A stretch of 64,000 bases of DNA from Ettlia oleoabundans (GCA_019693395.1 JAAMXP010000762.1:1-64000); one strand, 5' to 3'. Positions 27,209-39,309 are shown, numbered from the stretch's first letter. Translations and numbers: made by a program. The notes: generated by a model not told the origin, from the letters alone.

Positions 27209-27653
27209 TATGACACACCGCTGCTCAATGCTGCGCGGTAAGGTGTGACAATTACATGTGTGGTTGATGTATAAAATGAACCGGGTTGTTTGGGAAGGTT
27301 TGGACACAGGGCTGAACCTTGCACCCAATGTGTGTCCTGCTGCTGCAGAACGGCAGGAGCAGCAGCAGGCAGATATAGACAAGCTGTAGTTGCAAGCGAC
27401 TATCTTGTCTCATAGCGCCCCACAGTCGCTGGGTGAGCAATGTACTAGTTCTCCATTGCTTGTAAAACAGTCATTGCGTTGGTAACCAGCAGGTGCAGCG
27501 CCTGCGCGAGCGGGACCCATCAGTACAGGAGCCTGGTGCAGTGCATGGTGCCGTCGACGTTTACGTCTCTGCATTGCCCACTTAGTCAAACAGCTTCAAG
27601 GTACAGCAGGTGCCTCGAACGTTGGCTTAAGTGCACAGCAGCCGACGGCAAGG
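27209..27653. other. Spacer between the two RPAC19-type genes
   Basis: This holds the 3' UTR of the fusion gene and the RPAC19 promoter. A TGTAA occurs at 27461-27465. No coding sequence is seen. Confidence 0.55.
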
Positions 27654-28350
27654 ATGTCGGGAGAGAAGGCCATCGTGCGAGTAGGTGCGGAACCCGGTTA
27701 TAGCTCCAAACCACCAATCAGCGTGCGTCCCATGAACCGCAGCATTGCAAGCCTAAAATTCGCTATCATGCAGACAATGACGAGGCGCAGGAGGACACTT
27801 CAATCGTGTTGGCGCTCAGCGAAGAGAGTAAGTTTGGCGGGTTTGAATTCAGCGGGGGCGAGCGGGGCGTGTTGAAGCGCGCACTCTGGCTGGAACCACT
27901 GCCGTTGACGCTGCCGCCAATGTGCCGCACCTGCTGCGTGGCCCCTGCACTGCAGCGCACACTTTGGGTAACACCTTGCGGGACGTGATGTGGAAGCACC
28001 CGCACGTCCAGGTGGCATCCTACACCCAGGAGCACCCTAGCAAGGACGAGATCCTGGTGCGGTGCCAGACCACGGGGGCCATCACCGCGGAGCAAGCTGT
28101 CGTGGAGGCTCTGCAGATGACCAAGGAGATGCTGCAGCACATATCAGCAACTATGACTGATGCTGTGAAGCGCTGGGAGGAGCAGCATGGCAGCATTGGC
28201 AGCGGGGGCGGGGATGGGGAGGGCCAGGCTGCACGCGGGAAGCACAATCAGCGGGCGCAGCAGCAGCAGCAGGAGCAGCAGGAGGAGGGGGAAGCGGAAG
28301 AGGACGAGGTGGAAGGTGGGGAAGAGGAAGAAATGGAGGAAGATAGTTAA
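27654..28350 (+). CDS. RPAC19: RNA polymerase I/III subunit RPAC19 (AC19, POLR1D)
   Basis: A shared small subunit of RNA polymerases I and III that pairs with AC40 and nucleates their assembly in the nucleus. The exons are 27654-27684, 27774-27827 and 27956-28350 (159 residues). After a short N-terminus (MSGEKAIVRV), the domain reads TSIVLALSEETHTLGNTLRD, then HPHVQVASYTQEHPSKDEIL, then RCQTTGAITAEQAVVEAL, the canonical AC19 order with its HTLGN motif. The C-terminus extends beyond the fold with a Gly-rich, Gln-rich and finally Glu/Asp-rich tail ending EEEEMEEDS. Such an acidic tail is not standard in AC19. The junction between exons 2 and 3 gives Thr before HTLG. Confidence 0.9.
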
Positions 28351-28968
28351 CCAGATACCTTAAGATATTTTTCTCTCAATGTTTGCTTTTCCCCTGCTTC
28401 TATCCTCGTGTTCTGTGTCCTACTTTGGTACCATATGTTCCGTCTTAGGATGTCCCCAAGGGCTCTTCTGGGGTGGCCTCTTTGTGCAAGTTTCCCTGCA
28501 CCAAGCAGCGCCGTCCAACATTGTGTATCACGGTGCGCCGTATGGGTGCTGCTGCTATTGTGAGAAGCTTTGGCGGGAACTTGGGCCAGCATGGACCTGG
28601 GTGGGAACGGCGTTTGAGCGCAGCATTAGGCCGTACTGTCCCGCTTGAGGGAGGGATCTGCCCGGGGAAGCAAGCAAATCTGGCAAAGGGGTAGTGATGT
28701 GCCACCGGGAGCAGCATGCACAGCAACATGGTTCAATCGCAAGTGGGTTCGATTCCATGTGATCTGTGGGGCCCTCGATTCTGCCCCTTGTCTGGCAGCG
28801 CAAAGGTCACCACCCGAAAAGGCAGCACGCTCAAGGTGCGAAAACACCTATCAGAAGGATTGCTGCCCCATCCTGGTCTGCTGTCTTGATGCACAGTTCT
28901 CCACTCAATCCATTGGCTGCTCCTCTGCGCTGCTGCTCCCTTGCAACGGATCGGCAGCCAGTCCGCAG
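28351..28968. other. Spacer, probably holds the first exon of the CENH3 gene
   Basis: No intact long gene is seen. The downstream histone exon begins in phase 1 at 28969, so a short first exon with the true ATG may lie here, for example near 28590-28598 (Met-Asp-Leu) or near 28729-28744. Neither can be preferred by eye. Confidence 0.4.
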
Positions 28969-29794
28969 TCAGAAAAGCCGTTGCGGGCAAGAGCGTGCCG
29001 AGGAAGACCAACACGGATGTAGGAATGGCCAAGCGTCGCAGGAGGCCTCGCCAAGCAGCCCTAGTGGTGCGCGGCGTGCGAGCCCACCCAGCCGCCACAG
29101 CCGCTCGCCCCATGAATGCCGTCCATGCCACGCTGGATTGCTTGGGTTAGCAAGCCATCTTACAGAAGTTTGATGCCATCTCACTCCGAAATCATACTAG
29201 ATTGTGTGCCAGCATCGTTAGACTGCTCACACATACTTTAATGTCGCATACCTGACCCACCTCATTTGCACACACCATACTGTTACCGGCTGCACTCTGC
29301 TCCCCACAGGAGATTTGCAAGTACCAGGGCAGCGGCCGCAGCAGCTCCACTGCATTGGCAACCATGAAGCTCATCCCGCGCGCCCCCTTCTGGCGGCTGG
29401 CGCGGGAGGTGTTGTTCACACAGAGCAAGGAGGTGGACCGCTGGTCCGTGCAGGTGAGTCGGGCGCAGGCGGCTGCCCGCGGTGGCAGAATGAAGCTGTA
29501 CTGATGTTTGGTGTTTTTCAAGTGCTGTGGTGCAGGTGCTGCTTAATTGAAGGCTAGTGACTTTGCTGCTCAGCCATAGCCCCAACATGTTGAAACACCT
29601 GCACCGGCGCCCAGCTGCAAAGTGGTTGTGCCTTTGCGGCAATGCAGGGAATCGAGGCGCTGCGAGAGGCGGCGGAAGCCTACCTGGTGGGCCTGTTTGA
29701 GGACACAAATCTGTGTGCTGTCCACACCAAGCGTGTCACCATCATGCCCAAGGACATGCAGCTGGCACGCAGGCTGCGAGGAGAGCACAGCTGA
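28969..29794 (+). CDS. CENH3: Centromeric-type histone H3 variant (CENH3), 5' end uncertain
   Basis: Replaces H3 in centromeric nucleosomes and directs kinetochore assembly. The exons seen are 28969-29066, 29310-29453 and 29648-29794. The histone fold is clear: [15 protein letters not shown] (H3: RPGTVALREIRKYQ), then [15 protein letters not shown], then [20 protein letters not shown], then [22 protein letters not shown]3-type features are the LIP sequence before helix 1, a loop 1 one residue longer than in H3 ([11 protein letters not shown]) with Trp where H3 has Phe, and a divergent N-tail. Seven extra residues rich in Ser and Gly follow the KYQ. The tail keeps [12 protein letters not shown], like H3 ARKSTGGKAPRK. 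Translation may start at Met 29025 or in an unseen upstream exon. The helix 3/C-terminal part is H3-like, so a divergent non-centromeric H3 remains possible. Confidence 0.8.
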
Positions 29795-30222
29795 GGCAGG
29801 CCACTCAGCAGCTGAGCCTCCCTCCCTCCCTGCTTCAATAAACTTTTTGATCCTTCGTGGACATATAATCGTTCCAGTCTCTTATCTACATATCAGCAAC
29901 TGCAAGCTTGCAATAGCTGTTATTCTGGTCGTCAAATATCTGTCGTGATTCATCAATTGCCTGAACCTGCTCACATCGAGCATACATACATGGGTGTGAA
30001 ATGAAAGGTTGATAAGACCTGTCAATCCCAGTTTACGCCAGTCCACAACATACAGGAAAGCTTATTCGTGAATTCAGTAAGGTTCATGCAACACACCCAT
30101 CAACTGCAATCTGAGGAGCGAGGGGTGAGTAGTGCCTGACAGGTGTGGCAGCATGGCTTCCAGCAATCACAGCCACAGCTGCCGACAGCTGGTCCAGCAG
30201 CAAAGGCTGCATGGTGCTGTGG
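29795..30222. other. Convergent intergenic region
   Basis: It holds the 3' UTRs of CENH3 (+) and the HMG-like gene (-). An AATAAA at 29837-29842 lies about 43 bp after the CENH3 stop. Nothing else is seen. Confidence 0.55.
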
Positions 30223-32574
30223 TCACTTGCGGGCGCTCCTGCGCGGCTTCTTGGCCGGAGACTCCTCCATCGCTGGGGCAGCAGCTGCGGCAGAGTGCCT
30301 TGTGGTGCGCAGGCGCTTGCCAGGTGACTTGGCAGGCTGGTTAGCTGCTTTTCTCCCCTTGCCAGCAGGCGCAGCGCCACGTGGCTTAGCGGGGGTGGTG
30401 CTCTGGCTGGGCGGCAGCTCGAATGCGTCCGCATACATGACGTTTCGGCCTGCAAGGATCAAGGCAAGTGGAAAACTAGTCCATGGGGTGAAGTTCATGA
30501 ATAGGCATAAACATGCCCAGGCAAGGCGCATGCGCAGTAGAAGAACAAGGCAGCAACCAGCAAAGCACCGCAGGCGCTGGCCCCGCTCGTTGCAGAGCAC
30601 ATAACAATATTAGCTGCACGCTATGCACCAACCGCACCTTTGCTGCCCAGCCGGCCCGCCAGTGCTGCGGCGCCGCTGCGAGTGCGCCTGCTGCCCGCCA
30701 CCGGTTGCAGGCTGGGGCTTCTGCCCTCATCCTCCTCGCTGTCGCTGCTCTCCTCCTCGTCACCCGCCTGTGGTGCCGCCATAGGTGCAGGTGCAGCCGC
30801 CTGGCTTCTGCCGGCTTTGGCTGGCTTGCCGCCCTGCAACAATTGAAGCAGAGGAATTAAATGGGAAAGTCTTGACAGGGCGCAGCATGAAAACAGAGAC
30901 CCAGGCATGCACTTTGGACAGGCGCTCGCCGTGGATGAACTGGCCAGAGGCAACCAGCCTGCCGCACCTTTTTGGCGCTGGCCAGCAGCAGCTTCTGCAT
31001 GGCTGCGATCGCTGCCGCCTGCTCAGCCTGCTGCTCCTCCCCCTCCGCCTCCTCTTCCTCGTCGCTGTCGTCATCGCTGTCCACCAGCCGCTTCTGAGCC
31101 GCTGCCTTACTGCCTCGCGCCGCAGACTTGCCGCCGCCCCGCTTCTTGCTGCCTCCTGCCCTTGATGCGGCGCCCTTGCTGCTGCCGCCAGCTGCCACCA
31201 TCTCCACCTCGTTTTCCTCCCCCCGTGCCGCCGCCTCCCGCTCCTCCAGCAGCCGGTACTTGTTCATGCGGCGCTGCACCCGCCACAGGGGGCCCGTTGA
31301 CGCCTTGGCGGCGCTCAGGATGCTGCTCATGCTGTGCTTGTACTTCTGAACTGGCAGGCAGCACATCAAGGGGTTCAAAGGAGAAAGGGCAAAGGGCGAT
31401 GCTGCATTCCAGCAGCGAATGGCGGTCCTCGCCAGCACAACGGGTTCGCTCGCTGGAAGTGTTTGTGGGGTACAGCAAGCAGTGCAAGGCAGTACAAGTG
31501 CTGGTCGGACCTGCAGCTTCTCTCGGAATGCCTTGAACTTGGGGTTGGACTCCTCCGCCTGCACACACATGCACGGGATTCGCATTAGATACAGCAACAC
31601 CAAGCATAGGCCTGGGCGCCGACCGTGTGCTGTGGGGGACGCTGGCAAGCCAAAGCAAGCCAACCTTTGTTCGTGTCCCAGCAGCGCCTGCACAAATGCT
31701 GTGAGGTGTCGCTCCACCAACTATCTCGCCTTAGCCAATTTGTCAGCAAAACCGCTGTGCCACCCCACTTGCCTCTGCAATCTGTGCCGTCACCGCCGCC
31801 TTCTCGGCCGCCGATTGCTCGCGGTAGGCAGCGCGCTCCTCAGACGTCAGCCGCTCCCGCCAGAACACCGAGGCGGCGGACAGCATGGCACGGCGGTCGG
31901 ATGGCAGGATGGCAGGATTGGCAGCCTGGATGTCCTCGGCACGCTCTTGGAAGAAGATCTGGAGACGAGGGATAGAAAGGCAGGGTGGGAGGGATTATGA
32001 AGGTGGAAAGCATATGGGAGAGAGGGAAGTGCGGCATAGGTCGATAGCAGCAGATGGGGGCATGCCACGCCAGGATGCCGGGATGTGATCAACACCCGCC
32101 GCACAGCAGACAGTGGGTGGCTAAATGTTGAATGCCACTGTTGAATGACAACCCCAGCATGATGTTGTACCGACCTGGAACTCGGAGCGCGGCTCCCGCG
32201 GCATCTCTGGGCCATCCCACTGCGGCTTTACTAGCGCACCGCCATGCTGGAAGGGCACCTTGCTGGCCCACTCTACAGGCAGGGCAAGATGATGACACGG
32301 AGGCAACTTGTGGGGACGGAGCAGAGGGGTGACAGCTTCCCGTTGGGCCGCCCCTATGATGCCGCCACTTGGTGCAACACAAGAGCGTGCCCATTGGGCT
32401 TGCAGCGTTCAAAGACATAAGACACGCACCCATTAGGGCGTCGTTCACTGCAGGAGCGTCCACCCGGTTATCCACGGGGTTGCCTTCCCCATCCAGCAGC
32501 ACATAGGGCCGCGGGACCGCTGTGCCATAAAAGCTCGACAATTTTAGCTGGGCTGCTTTGAATCTAGAAGTCAT
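30223..32574 (-). CDS. HMG-box-like nuclear protein
   Basis: The seven exons are 32574-32430, 32272-32175, 31958-31773, 31558-31511, 31345-30968, 30833-30638 and 30449-30223 (425 residues). Exon 3 encodes an HMG-box-like helical segment: FFQERAEDIQAANPAI, then LSAASVFWRERLTSEERAAY, then REQSAAEKAAV. It has the pattern of FF..E......NP and the W...L..EE...Y of HMG boxes. The rest is typical of chromatin proteins: a Lys/Arg/Ser-rich stretch, a D/E-rich run (DSDDDSDEEEEAEGEE), a second acidic run, and a basic C-terminus ending KKPRRSARK that could act as a nuclear localisation signal. The intron after exon 3 seems to use a GC donor (GAG|GCAAGT). DNA binding is inferred, not shown. Confidence 0.65.
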
Positions 32575-33006
32575 CGTTGCTGCTGATTGGTGGCGGCGAC
32601 ACCTTCAAGTTTGAATTGGTGGGGTGCTATGCCGCTAAAGAGGTCGTTCGTAGCAGCTGAACACTGCGTATCGCTTGATAAACAGAGCTTGACGTTTTTA
32701 GCTTGGCATTGAGGCGCTTGTCCCAACAGGCTCGCCATGTCAGCACAAGGCGCAGGCGCTGGAAAAGCTCCCTGGCGCTTATCACTGCAAATACCGCAGG
32801 TTGCGTGTGTCGATCTAATTGTGTGAGGCCAGTGGTTGCAGCCAGCCAGCCAAGAGTTTGTTGGTGGCTAGTTTGGCAATGCACGACTGTTGCAAGCCGT
32901 GAACGGCAGTGTTCAGGGGACACACCCGGGAAAGGAAGTTGTTTAAGTTATAAAACAGATTTCAGTGCTGCAGGAAGTTTGCAACAGACGACCATCCGAA
33001 TATATG
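32575..33006. other. Intergenic spacer
   Basis: This lies between the HMG-like gene's start and the transporter gene's stop, both on the minus strand. No coding sequence is seen. Confidence 0.55.
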
Positions 33007-36000
33007 TTATCGTGTGCTTGCCGCTCCGGAACCAAGGCTAGTGGCCGGAGACACCGCTGCTGTGGTATTGGCCTGCTGTTTTTGCCGGCTCACCACCTCC
33101 TCATGCTTGACAGCTGCTGCTTCAATGATGCTACTGCTGCTGCGGCTTGCACTAACACTGTCCCCATCGCTGATCGTGACGTTAGTGGCACCTGCCGCAG
33201 ACCCCTCGCTGCGCCCGCTGCTGTGGAGCTCCTTAGCAATCTCAATAGCCCGCACAGTGATCTGCACAAGCAAAAGCAACCAGGCCGTTATTACTCAGAG
33301 ACACACTGCTGGCAGCATTGAACGAGCACTGCAAGCAATCTCTCTGATCCGTGTCCATACAGACGTTAAAACTTGCCAAATAAGCAGGCATTGTAAGTTT
33401 GGCTGCCCTTGCTACCTCGGCATGCCCTGACCCAGCCAGTCGATCCTCAAGTGAAGCAGCCAACACAGCCAACCCACCACCTTAGGTTTCTTCTTCTCGA
33501 TTGTCTGCTCCACTTTGTCCTTGCTGCTGGCCACCACGGTTGAGGCAGCCTCAATGGCTGCCTGCGCCATCTGCGTCACGTTCACGGCGCTGCCATTGCC
33601 TGCGCTGCTGGCCGCTGCCGACGCCACCTGCTTCAGCACTTCCCGCACCTCCTGCCGTGGGTTGGCCGTCGTGTTGCTGACCAAGCCCTGAGAAAGAGTG
33701 CTGTTGCTGCCGGCCCCACTGCTGCTGCTGCTGTTGTTAACTGCTGCTCCTGCTGCCCCGCCCCCCCCATGCTTTTCTGCTGCTGCTGCTGCTGCTGCCT
33801 CCAATGTAGCTGCGGTGAAGCCCAGCCCCTCCTTGCGCCCCAACGTGTGCTGGTCATACTGCTGCTTGGCCTCCTCCTCCTTGGCCTCCTTCTCCTCCTG
33901 CTCTGCCAGCTTGGTAATCATGGTCAGCAGCTCGCTCGTCTTCTCCTGCTCAACAGCCTTCAGCGCCTGACTGGTGGCATTCAGCTTGGCAGCAGCCTCT
34001 GCCGTGGCGTTGAGGGCGTCAGAGATGGCCTTGCCCAAATGACCAGCCTGCAGCAGCTACAGGTTAAGGCAGCTCCATTGTTGTGCGCAAAAACCATTGC
34101 AGCAGGTGCTAGGGCACCACAAACTGCCGCTAAGCAGGTGATTGCATTATGAGCTACTCTGCCACAGCCTGGCACACAATGACGCCAGGCTCTGACAAGA
34201 CATACAGTAATTCAACAGGGACACCTTGAAAGGATACACGGCAGATTAAGAAACCGCCGGTAGTCCAAGTGTCCCACCTCACTGCTCCCGCCGCCCTTCA
34301 TCCCCCACCTTTGCCTTGCTCTTCCTCGAGGTCGATGCCTCCGCCGCCGCCGCCTCTAGCGCCACCTTGCTCTGTTTGACTGCCGCCAGCGTTTCGTTGG
34401 CAGTACTGGCCACCTTCTCCAAAGCTTGAGCCACATCATCATCAACAGTACCACCACTACTACTACTGCTACTGCTGCCACTGCTGCTTTCGCCGGCTTT
34501 TGCGGCATCACCGGCTTTGTTGCTGCCTTGTTGCGTGGCTGGCAACGCATCTTCAATACGAACCAATAATTTCGTGAGTGCTGCCTCTCCTGTTGAGTGA
34601 CTTTCGCCACTGTGAGCAGATACTTGCCCGCCATTACGGCTCCCTGCGCCATCCCCCACGCTGCTCTTGCCAACATCGCTGCCCGTGCCGCGCCCGCTGC
34701 TGCTTTGTGCCTGCTGCTCTGCTTGCACAGCCTGCCCGCGCGCTGCGGCGCTGCCGCCATCTGCCGCCATCCTGCTGCTGGCGCTGTCATTGCGCAAACG
34801 GCTGGCGGTGGCTCCCAGTGTGGCCGTCACGTTCTTCAGCTTCTGCACCGCCTGGTCAGCCTCGCTGTGCGCCAGCGCGAGCTCACTGCTAGCTGCTTCC
34901 TTCTGCTGCTGCCGCTTCTTGCGGTTGCCAGGCCCCGTTGCAGTGTCATTCAGCGCCTACAGCCCAGCAGAGTAGTAGTGGACCAACAGGCAAAGCCCTC
35001 GCTTGTCACATGCCAGTTCCCCGGCAGGTACCATACAATTCCGTGGTGACCGCCCTTACCCGGCAAGGCGACATCAGCGCACCTGTGCGGCGCGTGCGAG
35101 CGTCTCAGCCTGTCCCGTTGCTTGTGCCTGAGCCGCATCCACCTCTTGGGCCACCCGCGCCACCATTTCCACAGCCTCCGCCACCTGCTTGGCCTTCTGC
35201 TCCGTCTGCACCGCCGCTGCTGCCTTGGTCTCCTCTCGCACCAGCTCCTGCGGGAGATGGCACACAAGCATGGCAATCTTATATGTACAGGGCAATTACG
35301 TACAATGTGAAAGCGGGGGTACAAAGCTGGTCATCACAAGTGCTTCCATCACATCAGCGAAGAGATGCTGAAGTAGCAAGCAATATGTGTCATGCCAGTG
35401 AACCTACACAGGGCCCCAACAGCGAGCCTGTCACATGCAACTCCGAAAGCATGACTCCCCTACCATGAAGCACGATACAAGGGGAAGAGTCATAATGGTG
35501 CATCCTATCCCTGGGCTGCGCCTCCCTCTCGCTCCACTGCTGCCACCCACCTGTGCCAGCTGCACCACCTCATGCTCCTCCTGAATGGACACCACCAGCG
35601 CGTGGGTGCACAGCACACCCGCCACACACCCAAACACCAGCAATGCCCCCGCCATACGCCGGCGCTGCTTCCACACCACGGAGCCTGCAGGATGTGGCGG
35701 CACAGGCATGGCGCAAAGCACCACAGCTTGGAGCTGCAGCTGGCAGTCCCAAGTGGATCAGGAGTGCAGCAGCAGACCAAACCTGCTGAAAGAAATCTGT
35801 CACCATCATCTTAAGCAACGCGATGCCTCCGCCACTCAGACCGGCTGTGTACTGGCTGCATTCCTTTGCCTCCTTCCACCTACTTCTTTCATGAAGCAGA
35901 GAAGAAAGTGAGGCTCACTCACTCCTGGGCATGTCGACCGAGTATCCCATCATGCCACGCTGGCCCGAGGTGACGGTGAGGAAGATGGAGGGGGGGAGGA

Positions 36001-38975
36001 TGAAGGCCACCAGGGTGGAGGCAGTGGAGCCAGCCAGACCAAACACAAACTGCATTGGAGAGGAGTAAGTGAGGGAAGCTAGGCTTACACAAGGTTGCTG
36101 CGATAGAATGGGAGGCTTCAAGGCATGACTGACTGCAGCAGCTATGTGAATGGCAGTCTAGAGGGAGCAGGAAGCCAGACTCTTGTCCCTCAGCATGGCA
36201 CCAGCTTTTGGAGCGTACCTCAACGTTAGGAAGCAGCACAGCCATTGCGTAGGAGGCACCTGCAGGATTGGGTTGCTATTCCAAGGCTTAATGCAGCATG
36301 GAGGCATGGAAAACTTGCAGGGCAAGCAAGATGACGGGTGTGCCACGCGTAGGAGTAATACCAGACAGCAAGCGCAGACAATGTGACGTCCATGAACACG
36401 AACGGGCTTCACATACAGCTTGTTCATGCATGCTGAAGCTGTCACACAAGCCTGGGGCTCACCCAGTATCGCAGCAGTCAGCAAGTTTCCCTGTAGCTGC
36501 GACAACGGCATGCTGACGCTTGCTCCTGATGCTGCCTCTTCCGCCTCCTTCTTGGTGGCGGTGGCATATGCGGGGCTGCACAGCGCCAGCCAGGGTGCAA
36601 AGGTGGCGTGCAGTGGGATGACGGTGAGGGGTATGGTGCCCAGCAGGGACACGCCAAAGCCGTACTTGAGCACACGCTCCGCTGTCAGCCGCACCCCGCT
36701 GGCACCTACGCCCCCAAAGTTACGCAGTACATCCCCCGCTGTCCTGCAAGCAGCGTGACTAGGACGGTCGTGCAGAGGATGAAAGGGCGCAAGTGCCAGG
36801 GGTGCTATATGGAAAGAGTGGATTAAAATATTTGGCAATTATGAAGCATGAGATCAGTACAACTAGCATGATCGTGTACCGGCTTTAGAACTATCACTCG
36901 AATAGGTCAAATAAACAACTCCTCAACCAGTCCTGCCTTGGTGCAAGCGGCTTAGGGCACTGCCGGGCTGGTCTTGCATGTCAAACGGCTCTGCGTGTAC
37001 CTCATCCTACCTGTTGCCGAAGGCCGAGTAGCCGCATGCACCCACCACCACGTAGACGACGGCGCTGAGCAGCATGCCGCGCTGCACCGCCACCGTCATC
37101 TTACGCATGGAGGGGCGCTGGGAGGCGGGGTACATCTGGGGGAGGAGAAGAAAACAAGGTGCAGCAAGTTTTTCCCCTTTATGTTTCCAAAGCAAGGATA
37201 CATAGTATTTGGGGGGAGGTTGCCAGAGTTAAGCATAGCGATGGCACATTTTTGCAGGCCAGCTGGCAATGAGCATGCAGGCGAGCATCCTGAAGTCCCC
37301 TTTCGCGGACTTCCTGGCTTGCCAGGCGCTTAGTGCCCAGCACAGGCAGGCACTGCGCAGCACTTACAGTAAACAGGTAGTGATGGACGGTGAAGCCGTA
37401 TGAAACAACGGGGAATGCAACAAGCACGCCATCCCACCGCCACCACTGCAATGAGCCTGTACACAGCGAAAGAAGTAAGTCGTGGTCAGCGACAAAGTCG
37501 ACATGTAACAAGCAACTTAGACAAGGTGCAAGCAAGTAATATTGCCGAGTGGCTAATCGCATGCTCAATGGATGAAGTTTTGCTGCCTTGTGACCCCATC
37601 AAAGGCCTGCAGCAAAGGGGCCCACAAAACTTTCCACACACGCCACCACCTCAATAAGCTTGCACCTGTGTTTGGCGTGGGCGAGAACGGCAGCAGTGCT
37701 GTGATGCAGCAGAAGAAGAGGATGAACACCATCGACACAGAGTTGACTGCAGCCAGCAACTGAGCGTTCTTCACAAGCAGCGCCACGGGCAGGCACCCTG
37801 CCATTGTTACTACGCCCAGCATCATGTTGCGGGACGGTTCAGCCCCAGGAGGGATGATTGTGCCTGCAAGTAGCAAGCAAGCACGAAGGCAGATAGTAAG
37901 TGGTAGGATGGCCGGCTGCGGAAGCACTGCCGCACAAATCACCCAGTTCAATGCCTGCTTGGAGACGGTGGTCCACCCCTGACTGCCACATGCCACCCAA
38001 CTTAGCAGCGCTAACTGTGCAGGGTGCAGTACTAAGCTACTTCCCTTTTCAGATTACCGTTCAAAACATGCATTAGTGCCCGTCCGCCGTACCATCAAGC
38101 CCCTACCATGCCTGGCAACACCCAGAAATATCAGCACCCACCTGCCACACTGCTGATTGTGTCTGTAAGTATGTTGAGGTAGGCCACAACACTGCCCACA
38201 TTCATGGCTATGATACAGGAGTCAACCGCCACCTGCCCTGCCCGCCCGTAGCTGTGCCGTGCCAGCTCCTCGTACGACCGCTTGCCCGTCAGCTGGCTGC
38301 TCATCAGCAACAGGCGCATGCTGAGCTCCGCGGCAGGCAGAGTGACCAGCACCAACACTACGGCTAGAGCCATCCCACACGTCTTGAAGCAAAACGGAAA
38401 GCCTGCAATAAGGGTGTCACCCGGGGGGGGGGTGGCTGCTGTAAGCAGTGCATTATGCCCGCCAGATCATGATCAAGCCAGCCCAACCATCCGTGGATTG
38501 ACTGCCACGCACCAAGCACGCCGGCGCCTAGCACTGCGGTGACCAGGTTCATGATGGGCTCCCCCTCCCATTCAAACGCTGAGCCCTCAGCCTGCTCAAA
38601 TGAGTCACTGTACCGCTGCTCGAGCAACTGCCTGCCGCTCTTGCTCAGCTGCGCACAAAAGCAGGCATGCACGTGGCGTTACTGTTGTTTACAAATAACA
38701 ACTATAGGTAGGAACATTCACTAGCCCGAGGCTGCTATTGCTGGTTAGCTCAAGCACGGTAGGTGGTTGGGGGCAGCAGCGGTGGTGGCGGCGGTGGTCG
38801 TGGCGGTGCCAGGGCAACTCAGAGCAGTCCGCGGTCGCACGCTGAAGCAGCCACGCACCCTAAACATAGCGTCAGGAGACCCAATCACACCGTCTGGTGC
38901 TTCCCCAGCCGAAGCTGTTGTCCTGCGGGCTCGCGTGTCGCTCGAGTTCCTGGCGCTTAAGGGCATGGATTCCAT
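33007..38975 (-). CDS. AAAP-family amino-acid transporter with very long C-terminal tail
   Basis: A multi-pass amino-acid/auxin permease-type (SLC38-like) transporter. The fourteen exons are 38975-38859, 38648-38513, 38402-38142, 37863-37666, 37456-37368, 37135-37011, 36743-36463, 36259-36219, 36049-35923, 35684-35551, 35247-35083, 34956-34309, 34047-33481 and 33261-33007. They sum to 1,047 codons without a phase error. The first transmembrane segment has the family signature LVTAVLGAGVLGFPFCFK. Later segments include CIIAMNVGSVVAYLNIL, VFILFFCCITALLPF, FPVVSYGFTVHHYLF and the last, MAGALLVFGCVAGVLC (exon 10). The four last exons add about 544 residues of Ala/Ser-rich coiled-coil-like sequence with a dozen N-X-S/T sequons. 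With 11 segments the tail would face outside or the lumen, where sequons can be glycosylated. The start could also be upstream of Met 38975. Confidence 0.85.
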
Positions 38976-39309
38976 TGTAGTTCGCCGGCTGCAAGAGAGT
39001 GCGCCCAAGGGTTCCCACCTCTGGACAGCTGGGATACGGCGTCACGGCGTGCGGATTCATACCAACATAGTAAAACCCAGTACAAAAATATCAGCAAACA
39101 GCCTCTGCTATACGTGCGTGCACGCCAGCTGCCGCCAGCTCACCGTCACAGCGCGCTGTTACCGCCTGGATAGCTGATGGTAGGAAATCATAGCTGGTTC
39201 ATTTATTACATTTGGCAGTGCTCCCACAATAGTTACAAATGTCGTTGCAGTATAAGGGCCATTTTGGCAGCAGCTGTCCGCCGCGGTTATGATCTGCTAC
39301 CTTATTGAT
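38976..39309. other. Transporter promoter and DVR 3' UTR
   Basis: A 334-bp spacer between two minus-strand genes. It holds TGTAA signals for DVR. Confidence 0.55.
39206..39237 (-). terminator. Two TGTAA poly(A) signals of DVR
   Basis: TTACA occurs at 39206-39210 and 39233-39237 on the plus strand, that is TGTAA on the minus strand, 73-104 bp after the DVR stop codon. Confidence 0.55.

Noticed and set aside
28736..28765. tRNA-like B box (GGTTCGATTCC)
   Set aside because: The flanking bases do not form a T stem, and no A box, acceptor stem or anticodon arm fits upstream.
33007..35724. Separate gene for the coiled-coil tail starting at Met 35724
   Set aside because: The exon at 35684 begins in phase 1 and matches the phase of the last transporter exon. 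Its transmembrane segment fits the last AAAP helix, so one gene explains all exons.
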